A stretch of 64,000 nt of DNA from Caulobacter vibrioides. Its GTDB lineage: Bacteria > Pseudomonadota > Alphaproteobacteria > Caulobacterales > Caulobacteraceae. Below the pieces are notes generated by a model. It did not search any database. It worked only from the letters and a program-made list of their open reading frames with translations, and was not told where the DNA came from. Positions 8,044 through 16,800 of the stretch are shown here, piece after piece. Both the position numbers and the translations under genes were made by a program. Every line of letters begins with the position of its first letter. Positions within the stretch are counted from its first letter, which is position 1. The stretch covers positions 62,001-126,000 of the forward strand of contig LNIY01000106.1 of assembly GCA_001449105.1 (NCBI GenBank), written 5' to 3'.

Positions 8044-8366
8044 GCGGTGCGGACCATGCGGCGGAAGATGTCGTCCAGGCGCGCACCGGCCGGCTTGGCG
8101 GCGACGGGGGCGGCCTCCGGCTCGGGGGCCGGGGTCGGCTCGCAATAGGCCTTGAGGAAACCGGACTCGACGGTGACGGCGTCCTCGTTGGCGGCCGGGG
8201 GGCAGCCGAAGACGTTGCGCAGGGCCAGGGCCATGGCCTCGCCCTCGCTGAGGGCGGCCTGGGCCTCGATCACCGGGGCAGCGTCGTCGAAGACCTGCTC
8301 GAACACCTGGTAGGGCAGGTTCGCCTGGTTGATCATCGAGAACAGACGGTTGACATCGCCAGCCAT
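8040..8366 (-). CDS. Small Pro/Ala-rich protein ending the cellulose operon, possible BcsH/BcsO/BcsP-like partner of BcsD
   Basis: 108 aa from ATG at 8366, preceded by GGTGGAG, 33 bp after bcsZ. The N-terminus (GDVNRLFSMINQANLPYQVF) resembles, from memory, the short D-[IV]-x-x-L-F motif that opens BcsP/BcsO proteins. It is followed by a helical part, a low-complexity PTPAPEPEAAPVAAKPAG linker and a short amphipathic tail (ARLDDIFRRM). This short-motif, proline-rich-linker, short-motif layout is typical of the BcsH/BcsO/BcsP accessory proteins that organise BcsD in other operons. The family call is an inference. Its TAG stop is in the same CTAG as the convergent kinase stop. No signal peptide is visible, so it is probably cytoplasmic, as the BcsD scaffold is. 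Confidence 0.6.
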   Translation of the reverse strand: MAGDVNRLFSMINQANLPYQVFEQVFDDAAPVIEAQAALSEGEAMALALRNVFGCPPAANEDAVTVESGFLKAYCEPTPAPEPEAAPVAAKPAGARLDDIFRRMVRTA

Positions 8367-8399
8367 GGCATCGGCTCCACCGCGTCCAGCGGTACGGGG

Positions 8400-9404
8400 T
8401 TAAGGTCGTTTGCGTCCCTTCTCCCGACCCGCCATTTCGGCGAGCAGGCCAAGGGCCGAAGAGTAGTACGTGCGATCCTGGGACGCTCCCCGCAGCGCCT
8501 GGATCGACGGGTCGTTCAGCGCCAGGGCGGCGATGGCGACACCGCCCCCAGATAGCGGAAAGTCGGCTTCCCGCCCGTCGGACATATTGACCCAGGCCGG
8601 TGGCGCTTTTTGGGCTTGAATCTTTCCGCGCCAATACGCGGCGGTCTCCTTGGCGAGCGAATCTTCTCCCCCCCAGGCCAGGTAGAGGGGCACGCGAATG
8701 GCGTCGAAACCGAATAATGGAGGTTTTTCAGGCGCTAAGGCCAAGCCGCCGTCATCGCGCACCAGAAGCCAGTCCGGGGGCAGCTTCTGGGCGCCGAACC
8801 GCCCCTCCCGGGCCAGCTTCACCCCGTCGGCGACCAGGGTGCGCCAAGGCGCCGCAGGGCCGTCCTCGACGGCGAAATCCTTCAGCGCCGGCAGCACGAA
8901 ATAGGAGGGGTTGGTGACCACCCCCGCCGGGGTGCGGAAGCCCTCCAGGCCGGGCAGCAGCACGGTGCGGCCGCCGACCTCGACGACCAGCCGCTCGGCC
9001 ACCGCCTCGCGCATGGCCTTGGAGGCGGCGAGATAGCCGTCGTCCTTCCAGCGCCGTCCGGCCCGCAGCAGGGCCCAGGCCGCCAGGATGTCGCCGTCCG
9101 AAGCGTTGTTCTCGTCGGCGACGGCGGGATTGGACTTCGGATCGTAGCGCCAGGCCAGCAGCGGGGCGTTCTTGCGCACCAGGTTGGCGCGGGTCCAGCC
9201 CCAGGCCTTGTCGAAGGCCTCGCGGTCGCCGTGCCCCTCGGCCAGCAGCATGGTCCAGCCCTGGCTCTCGCTGTGGCTGACACCGCCGTTCTCGGGATCG
9301 ATGGTGCGGCCGTCGGGCCGCACATAGGCCGACTTGAACTGCGCCCAGCCGTCCGGCGGCCGGGCGCAGGCGCCCGATCCTCCCGTCGCCGCGATCAGCG
9401 CCAC
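8400..9404 (-). CDS. bcsZ: Periplasmic endo-1,4-beta-glucanase BcsZ (glycoside hydrolase family 8)
   Basis: The GH8 enzyme that trims nascent cellulose during secretion. The general-acid Glu sits in GGVSHSESQGWTMLLA near the mature N-terminus; the region carrying the general base is FGFDAIRVPLYLAWGG. About 334 aa, normal for BcsZ. The start is uncertain: no ATG is usable, and GTG at 9404 gives a very short export signal (VALIAATGGSGAC, a possible lipobox). The frame is open further upstream, overlapping bcsD. It follows bcsD by about 10 bp and precedes the small last gene of the operon. Confidence 0.88.
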   Translation of the reverse strand: MALIAATGGSGACARPPDGWAQFKSAYVRPDGRTIDPENGGVSHSESQGWTMLLAEGHGDREAFDKAWGWTRANLVRKNAPLLAWRYDPKSNPAVADENNASDGDILAAWALLRAGRRWKDDGYLAASKAMREAVAERLVVEVGGRTVLLPGLEGFRTPAGVVTNPSYFVLPALKDFAVEDGPAAPWRTLVADGVKLAREGRFGAQKLPPDWLLVRDDGGLALAPEKPPLFGFDAIRVPLYLAWGGEDSLAKETAAYWRGKIQAQKAPPAWVNMSDGREADFPLSGGGVAIAALALNDPSIQALRGASQDRTYYSSALGLLAEMAGREKGRKRP

Positions 9405-9414
9405 CGCCAGCAGC

Positions 9415-9888
9415 CTAGACGCGGTGCTCGAACACCAGCGGAGAAGCCAGGGGGTCGCGGCAGGTGGTGACCCCGCCCGGGCTGCCCTGGGCCGCCAACC
9501 AGGCGCCGTAAGCCCCCGCCAGAACCTCGGCCATGAGCGGCGGCCAAGCCCGCTTGTCGTCGTCATCGAGCGCATTCGGACAGGCCCCATGGGTGATGAG
9601 GATGCAGTCGTCGGCCACGGCGAGCTGCATCCAGCCCCAGTCCATGGCGTCGAGGATCTCGTTCAGGCGCGCCTCCAGCTCGTCCAGGGTCTCGAGCTTG
9701 GGCAGGGCGTGGCGACGGGCCATCCGCTCGCCGGTGGCGCACAGAAAGCGCTTGACCGCGCCCTTGTCGGCGACCGCCGCCAGCTCGTCGGCCAGGGCGG
9801 CCAGGAACGGCGACCACTGGCCGCTGACGCGCCGCCGGCGCAGGTAGCCCAGGTCCTTGGACCGGGGATCGAACTCGCTGGCGCTCAT
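9415..9888 (-). CDS. bcsD: Cellulose synthase subunit D
   Basis: 157 aa, the normal BcsD length, from ATG at 9888 in a four-base ATGA overlap with the bcsC stop. Typical stretches are FLAALADELA, FLCATGERMARRHALP, LNEILDAMDWGWMQLAVADDCILITHGACP and WPPLMAEVLAGAYGAWLAAQG. In Komagataeibacter BcsD forms ring-like octamers that help assemble ordered, crystalline cellulose; in enterobacterial types it forms cytoplasmic filaments with BcsH. Its presence makes this a class I (AcsABCD-like) operon and predicts ordered cellulose. Confidence 0.9.
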   Translation of the reverse strand: MSASEFDPRSKDLGYLRRRRVSGQWSPFLAALADELAAVADKGAVKRFLCATGERMARRHALPKLETLDELEARLNEILDAMDWGWMQLAVADDCILITHGACPNALDDDDKRAWPPLMAEVLAGAYGAWLAAQGSPGGVTTCRDPLASPLVFEHRV

Positions 9889-12800
9889 CGGCCGCTCTCT
9901 CCGCCGAGGATCTGCTTCACGCCCACGCTGACCGCGGTCTCGTTGTAGACGCCGAAGGTGTTGAAGTTGACCGCCCCGCCGATGGTGGCGCCGGGCCGGA
10001 ACCGGTAGTCGGCCGACAGCCCGCCCGAGATCCCGAAGCCGCTGGCGCTCTGGGCCAGGTAGCGCGGGAAGACGTCCGCGTCGGCCTGGGCCAGGGTGGT
10101 CAGCTCGCCCTGCAGGGCCGGGTCCATCGGGAAGTAGGCCGCGCCGGCCTGGTTGTAGGTCTGGTAGCCCGGCGCGATCGCGCCCTTGAACTTCCACGCC
10201 CCCTGCCTGGCCGTGACGCTGATCGGCGCGGTCAGGCTGGTGAAGGTCTTGGGGCTGAAATAGCCGCCATGGCCCAGGCTGAAGAAGTTCTGGTTGTTGT
10301 CGAAGCCCTGCTGGTTGAGGTTGAAGCCGACCTGCACCTGGGTCTCGCCACGGCGATACGGACGGATGTAGCCGCCCAGATTGACCTGATAGCTGTCGTT
10401 GTCGGCCACGTGCTCGCCGTCGTAGTGGCTGTAGCCGGCGTCGCCATAGAGACCCGAATAGCCGTCGTCATAGGACAGGCTGACCCCGCCGCCGGTGCGC
10501 ATCACCTTGCCCCAGCGCTGGCCGGTGACCGTGTCGCGGGCGCCGGCATAGGCCACGACGCTGTCGGTGACCGGACGCCGCTCGATCCAGGCCTTGCCCT
10601 GGCCGTTGGCGCCCAGGCGCGGCGAGAAGGTCACCCCGCCGGCCAGGTCGACGTCGCCGAAGCCGATCGGGGTCGTGCCGATGTCGGCGCGCAGCGGGCC
10701 GGCCTCCATGGCCAGGTTCACCGACGCGCCCGAGGCGCTCTGCGGCGAGGCGGCGCGATAGACCGGCGCGAACTCCCCGACAATGGCGCGGGCGTTGACG
10801 ATCTGGTTGCCGCCGTAGCGCTGCTCGGCCGAGCCCGAGGGCGTGCCGCCGTCGATGCTGACCGGCGACAGCGAGGCGGTGAACCGCACGTCCCCGAGAT
10901 TGGCCGAGGCGGACGCCGTGGCCGACAGCTCGTGCAGCCGACCAAGGCCAGCCTCGCCCGAGCGCGCGCGGATCTGGGCCGAGCCGGAAACCTCGGCGGC
11001 CGTGCGAGCGGTGATCTCGGCGATCTGGCGGTCGATGTCGCCGACCACGGGATCACGCGCCGCGGGAGCGACGAACGGATTGCCCGGGGCGGGCGCCACG
11101 GTGGTGGTCGGCCGGGGCGAGGACGCCTCGCCCGCCCGGCCGTTGCGGCCGGTGAACGGGAAGGCGACGCCGGCGAAGTTGCGCTCGCCCGGGATCGCGG
11201 CGGTGGGGGACGGGGCGGCCGGGGCCAGCACGCCCGCCAGTTGGTCGCCGCCGCCGTACGAGGCGTCGACGCCGGTCAGCGGCGCGGCGGCCGCCGAGTT
11301 CATCAGGTCGTAGCGGCTGGCCGCCACCGGCAGCAGCGGCGAGGTGCGGGCCGGAACGCCGCTGGTGAACGGGTTGGGACCAAGGCCCCCGCCCGGCGCG
11401 GCGTTGGAGCCGCCCGGCGCCAGCACCGCGTCGAGGCCCGAGCCGAAGGTCGGCCGCCGCTCGCGCAAGGCCCGCGCGGTGCGCAGGGCCTCCAGGGCGC
11501 CGCGCTCGTTGCCCGCCTGGCGCTCGACCCGGGCCGAGGCGAGATAGAGGTCGGCGTCGCGCGGCGAGGCGGCGATCGCCTGGGCCAGGGTGCGGCGGGC
11601 GCCGGCCAGGTCGCCGCGTCCGGCCGAGGCGTCGGCCAGGCCGATCAGGGCCTCCTTGTCGCCGGGCTTGGCGCGCAGCAGCACGCCATAGGCCTGGGCG
11701 GCCTCGTCGTACATCTTGCCGTCCAGATAGACCCGGCCCAGCGGGGCCAGCAGGCGGGTGTTCTTGGGGGCCACCGCAAAGGCGGCCGACAGCACGTCGA
11801 AGGCGCTGGCCAGATCACCGTTCTGGCGCAGGCGGTCGGCGCGCTCGGCGCCGAGGGTCGCGGTCAGGTCGGCGACGGCGCGGGTCCCCTCCGGCGAGTT
11901 TCCGGCGCGGACGGCGGCCTGGCGGATGATCGCAGCGGCCTCGGCGTCGCGGCCGGCCTTGGCCAGCACCGCGACCATGCCGTCATAGCCGGCCGGCGCC
12001 TCGGTGACGCCCTCGACCAGGGTGCGCTGGGCGATGGCCAGGGCCGTCTGGCGGTCGCCCAGATCGTAGAGGGCCGAGGCCAGGCGCCCTTCGGCGTCGA
12101 CCGACAGGCCGGGACGGGCGGCCAGGCCCCGCAGCTGGGCGACGCTGCCGCCCTGTTTGGCCTGGTCGATGGCCGCGTCGATCTCCAGACGGCCGCGCAG
12201 GGCCGTCATCTCGGGCGTCATGCGCACGGCCGAGGCGCGGCTGAGCAGGGCCAGGGCCTCGGTCGGCCGTCCCTGCTGGTCGGCGAAGACGGCGGCGGCG
12301 TGGATCTGCTCGGGGTCGCTGCCGGTCGCCACCTGCGACATCAGCCCCTCGGCCGCCTGGCTCTCGCCCTGCCCGGCCAGGAAGCGGGCGAAGTCGAGCC
12401 GCACCCACGGATCGCTGGGCGCGGAAGCAAGCGCGCTCTCGAAGGCGGCGTTGGCGCCCGACAGGTCGCCGTTGGCCCACAGCTGGTTGGCGCGCTCGTG
12501 GTCGATGCGGCCGCGCAGCGGGTTCTGGCCGCTGGCGTTGGGCTGCAAGGCGGGCGAGGCGGCGGCCACCGTGTCGGCCTCGGCGGTGCGGCCCTGGTCG
12601 AGCAGCACCTGGACGAGGCCCTGCTGGGCCTCGGCCTGGGTCGGGGCGGCGGCCAGGATCTGGCGATAGACGCTCTCGGCCTCGGCGGCCTTGCCTTGCC
12701 GGCGCAGGGACTCGGCCAGCAGGTTCGAGGCCAGCAGGCGGTCGGGATAGGTCTGGGCGGTCAGCGGCCGCACGGTCTGCTCGGCCTTGGCCGCCTGCCC

Positions 12801-13847
12801 CTGGTCGAGGGCGGCCTGGGCGGTTTGCAGGCCAGCATAGAAGCGGGCGCTGGTCAGGGCCTCCTTCCAGCGGCCGGCGCTGGCGGGGCTGGCGCGGCCG
12901 GCCCGGGTCAGCAGGTCGGCGGCCTCGGAGAACTGCTGGGCCTGAAGGCGCACCAGGCCCAGGCCGCCCAGCGCGTCGGCGTCGCCCGCGCGGCGCGACA
13001 GGGCCGCCTGGAAGCGGCGCTCGGCCTCGGCCGCGTCGCCGGCCTGAAGGGCCTGGAAGCCCTTGGCGCGGTCGCCGGCCGACGGGTCGACGGGCGCGGC
13101 GGCGCTGGCCTTGGGCGCGACCTTGGCGGCGGCCAGCTTGCGCGAGATTTCCGCGTCGTTGGGACGAGCGGCCAGGTAGTCGCCGAACAGGTCGGCGTTG
13201 CGCGGGCTGTCGTCCATCCAGGTCAGGGCCTGGCGCCAGGCGCTGGCGGCCTTGCCCGACATGGCGCCGCCGCCGCCCGCCAGGCCGGCCAGCACGGCCA
13301 CGCCCTCGCGGCGGGTGCCCTCGCGGTAGGTCAGGGCCTGGCCCAGGGCCAGCTGGACGTTCTGGTCGCCGGGCTTGCGGGCGGCCAGGGCGCGCAGGCC
13401 CGTCTGGGCCTGGGCCACGCCGCCGGGCGCGCCGGCCAGGGTCTGGTAGTATTCCAGCGCCAGGGCGTCGGGCGGATTGGCCCCGCCGAAGGCCTGGCGA
13501 TAGGCGGCCGCCGCGGCGGCGCTGTCGCCCTTCTGGGCCAGGGCCCGGGCCTTGGCCAGGTCGCCGCCGCCGGCCGCCGCCGGCGCGCTGGCGCCCGGAC
13601 GCTGCGGGGCGTCCAGCGCCGCCAGGCCGCGCTTGGCCGCGGCGTTGCCGGGATCGGCGGCCAGGGCGCGCTTGTAGGCGTCGGCGGCCAGGTCCTTGCG
13701 GCCCTTCTGGCTCCAGAAGTCGCCCTGGCGCACCAGGGCTGACACCGCCGACCCGCCGGCTTGGGCCTCCGCGACGCTCGCCGTCCCGCCCGCCATCAGG
13801 ATGGCGGCCAGGGCGGCCTCAACGGATATGCGACGCAGGGTCTTCAC
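9885..13847 (-). CDS. bcsC: Cellulose synthase outer-membrane subunit C (TPR plus beta-barrel)
   Basis: 1320 aa from GTG at 13847, overlapping the bcsAB stop by four bases. A signal peptide (VKTLRRISVEAALAAILMAG) precedes about 19 TPR-like repeats (for example AADAYKRALAADPGNAAAKRGL, AESVYRQILAAAPTQAEAQQGL). A proline/glycine-rich linker (about residues 800-960) follows, then the BcsC C-terminal domain of about 350 residues forming the outer-membrane pore (GLYGDAGYSHYDGEHV, FFSLGHGGYFSPKTFTSL). TPRs span the periplasm and the barrel exports the glucan. The length is normal. It is translationally coupled to both neighbours. Confidence 0.95.
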   Translation of the reverse strand: MKTLRRISVEAALAAILMAGGTASVAEAQAGGSAVSALVRQGDFWSQKGRKDLAADAYKRALAADPGNAAAKRGLAALDAPQRPGASAPAAAGGGDLAKARALAQKGDSAAAAAAYRQAFGGANPPDALALEYYQTLAGAPGGVAQAQTGLRALAARKPGDQNVQLALGQALTYREGTRREGVAVLAGLAGGGGAMSGKAASAWRQALTWMDDSPRNADLFGDYLAARPNDAEISRKLAAAKVAPKASAAAPVDPSAGDRAKGFQALQAGDAAEAERRFQAALSRRAGDADALGGLGLVRLQAQQFSEAADLLTRAGRASPASAGRWKEALTSARFYAGLQTAQAALDQGQAAKAEQTVRPLTAQTYPDRLLASNLLAESLRRQGKAAEAESVYRQILAAAPTQAEAQQGLVQVLLDQGRTAEADTVAAASPALQPNASGQNPLRGRIDHERANQLWANGDLSGANAAFESALASAPSDPWVRLDFARFLAGQGESQAAEGLMSQVATGSDPEQIHAAAVFADQQGRPTEALALLSRASAVRMTPEMTALRGRLEIDAAIDQAKQGGSVAQLRGLAARPGLSVDAEGRLASALYDLGDRQTALAIAQRTLVEGVTEAPAGYDGMVAVLAKAGRDAEAAAIIRQAAVRAGNSPEGTRAVADLTATLGAERADRLRQNGDLASAFDVLSAAFAVAPKNTRLLAPLGRVYLDGKMYDEAAQAYGVLLRAKPGDKEALIGLADASAGRGDLAGARRTLAQAIAASPRDADLYLASARVERQAGNERGALEALRTARALRERRPTFGSGLDAVLAPGGSNAAPGGGLGPNPFTSGVPARTSPLLPVAASRYDLMNSAAAAPLTGVDASYGGGDQLAGVLAPAAPSPTAAIPGERNFAGVAFPFTGRNGRAGEASSPRPTTTVAPAPGNPFVAPAARDPVVGDIDRQIAEITARTAAEVSGSAQIRARSGEAGLGRLHELSATASASANLGDVRFTASLSPVSIDGGTPSGSAEQRYGGNQIVNARAIVGEFAPVYRAASPQSASGASVNLAMEAGPLRADIGTTPIGFGDVDLAGGVTFSPRLGANGQGKAWIERRPVTDSVVAYAGARDTVTGQRWGKVMRTGGGVSLSYDDGYSGLYGDAGYSHYDGEHVADNDSYQVNLGGYIRPYRRGETQVQVGFNLNQQGFDNNQNFFSLGHGGYFSPKTFTSLTAPISVTARQGAWKFKGAIAPGYQTYNQAGAAYFPMDPALQGELTTLAQADADVFPRYLAQSASGFGISGGLSADYRFRPGATIGGAVNFNTFGVYNETAVSVGVKQILGGESGR

Positions 13848-16800
13848 TGGTGGCTGCCCCCTTCGAGGCGACGGCGCGCAATGGACTTCAGCGCGAAGAT
13901 GAGCGGGAACGACAGGGCCAGACCCACGCCGAAGATCGAGACGGCCAGCAGCAGCGGACGCTGGCTGAGCCACCACATCATGTAGACCCACCACGGCAGG
14001 TCGCCGGTGTGGAACTGCTTGCCGACCTGGAAGCTGGAGAAGCCGTCCTCGGTGACCACCGCCAGGTCGCCCTGCACGCGGGCGTTCTGGGCCGGATCGT
14101 CCAGACGGGCCAGCACCGCCGGCAGGCGAGCCGGGTCGCTGGCCAGGATGGCCACCACCGCCCGGTCGCGGTCGTAGGGCGAGCGGAAGCTGACTAGGCC
14201 CTCGAAGCCGTCGCCGGCCACCAGCAGGTCGTCGGCGTGGCCGCGCGCCTTGGCGGCCTCGCCGTCGGCCATCAGGAACACCCGTTCGGCCAGGGCGGCG
14301 GCCTTCAGGCGCAGGCGGTCGGCCTCGAAGGTCACCGGCGCGCCGGCGAACAGGCCCGAGAGGCGCCGGGCCGTCTCGGGACGGCCGATCAGCAGCACGT
14401 CGCGGTCCTTCAGCGCGGCGGCGTCGGCCGAGCGCGAGATGGCCACGCGGGTCACCGGCGCGCCGGTGACGTCGCCGAAACGTCCCATCAGGTTGAGGAA
14501 CGCCTCGATGTCGGCCGGCGCCGGATTGGCGTCCAGCACCACGGTGGTCTTGTCGAGGTCGGCGTTGCGGGTGAACGGGAAGCCGGCGCTGGCGAAGAAG
14601 GCCAGGTTCGGCAGGGCCGCGAAGTGGCGGCCGCCGCTGAGGTCGATGGTGCTGTCCGGATCGATGCCGCTGTGGACGTTGGTCGGCAGCTGGCCCTGGC
14701 AGGCGCCGGTCTTGTTGCTCTTGATGTCGAAATAGAACTGCAGCTGGCTGGCGCCGAACAGCAGGTATGGCGGCAGGTCCAGGCTGTGCTCGTTGCGGGC
14801 GAAGCGGTTGAACAGGCCGCGCACCTCGGCGGTGCGGTCCTGGGCGCTGAGCCGGTAGGAGCGCAGGTACTGACCGTTCAGCGACACGTCCAGGCGCGAC
14901 TGCTCGCGGTCGAACCACGGCCCCTTGGGATAGCGATAGCGCACGCGCATCGGCGCGCCCTGTACCGGCCACAGGAAGAGGTCGGGGGCGACGCGGAACG
15001 GCACGGTGACCGGGGCCGGCGACAGGCCCGGCGCCTGCAGCAGCTGGGCGTCGACCAGCTCGCCCATGCGCACCGGGCGGTCCATGCGCAGCCAGCGCGG
15101 CGCGTCATAGGGCGCGCGCGGAGCGATCAGGGCGGTGTCGACCTGGGCCATGGCGCCGCTGAGGCCGCCTTGCGAGATGCTGAGCGCCAGGGCGGCGCGG
15201 CGGATCTCGGAGGTGTCGCGGCCCAGCACCAGCAGCAGCCGGCGCTCGGGCGCCTGCGGATTGGCGACCACCGCCAGGGTGGGGCCGTTGACCTGCGGCA
15301 GCACCAGGCCGCCGATCGTCTGGCCCGACTGGCCGAACACCACGCCCTCGCCCTGGGGCAGGGCGCCGATCAGGGTCGGGAAAGCGAAGCCGCGATAGCT
15401 GGCCCGCATGCCGAAGTACGAGGCCGCCGCCCCCGCCCCGCGCAGCACGGCGTCGGACGGGGTCTCGGCGAACACGAAGGGCAGGACGAGCTTGCCGCCG
15501 CCCTTGTCGAAGAACGGCCCGGGCAGCTGCGACAGGTCCGGCTGGCCCGGCAGGCGCGAGACGGTCAGCTCCAGGCGCGAGCGCTGGTTGGACACGTTCA
15601 TCCACAGCGACGAGTGCTGCGGGTCCTCGCAGGCGCGGGTGTAGTGGCCGATGAAGCGGAGATTGAGGTTGTTGTCGCGCAGGAACAGCGCCGGATCGAT
15701 CGGGATCGACCACTCGGTCCCCGCCGCGCGGTCGGGGGTCAGCATCACCGTGCCGGCCGGCTCGCCGTTCAGGGTGACGGCCAGTTGCGACAGGTCGCCC
15801 AGCAGCGACGGCGAATAGGCGCCGTCGACGACCAGGCGCGCAGCCGTGACCACCTCGTCGCGGCGCAGGGCGAAGTCGACGCCGGCCTCGCCCTGCACGC
15901 CACGCAGGCGCAGCGGCTGGCCAAAGCCCAGGTCCTTCAGCGTCAGCACGCGGGTGGCGCCTGCGGGCGCGGGGGCGGCGACCTCGGCCGGAGGCGCGAC
16001 CTGCGCCTTGGCCTGGCCGCTCCAGCCCACGGCGCCGGCCAGCAGGGCGCCGGCCAGGATCATGGCCGCGCCGCCGTCCGGACCGCCGGCGCGCGAACGC
16101 GACGTCAGGGCCGCGGGCTTGGCCGCCCGCCACCAGAACAGGATGCTGGCGCTGGCGCGCACCAGGCCGGCCAGCGCCGCCAGCGGCCGCACCGGGGCCC
16201 AGTGGGCGTTGGGCTGCCAGGCGTCGGCGCGGCCAACGACGTTGCGCACCAGGTCGCGGCGTTCGGCGAAGCCGAGCGGCAGGAACTGCACTCTCAAAAC
16301 CCCCTTGTCGAACATGACGGCGCGGGCCTTGAACTGGCGGGCGCGCTCGTCCTGCAGGAATTCAACCGTGTCGATGTGGCGCTCGTTCCCCCAGAAGCCG
16401 TCGGGAACGACCGCCGAGAGGCCGCCCATCGAGACCTCGCGGGTCTCGACATCCAGCACCTCGCCGTTGGTCAGGCGCAGGCGGGCGGGCAGGAAGGCCT
16501 CGATGCGGACGTGCTGGCGCACCTGGCGGGTCTCGCGGCCGACGGCGATGGCGGTCAGCAGCACCAGCAGGCTGAACAACGTCCAGAAGGTGTTGAGCAC
16601 CAGGGTGCCCACCAGCACGAAGTCCGGCTCGGCGGTGACCAGCTTCCACATGCCCCAGCACAGGCCGGCGATCAGCAGGCCCGCGACCACCACGTGCGGC
16701 CACATCAGCGACCAGTCGAAATAGCCCTTCTCCAGCCGCCCGCCCTTGTCGGTCACGTTGAACTTGCCGCGCTTGGGCGCGAACAGGGTGACGATGGTCG

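Noticed and set aside
10269..13742. 1157-codon plus-strand open frame opposite bcsC
   Set aside because: Composition is an antisense artefact; bcsC has signal peptide, TPRs and barrel in its own frame.
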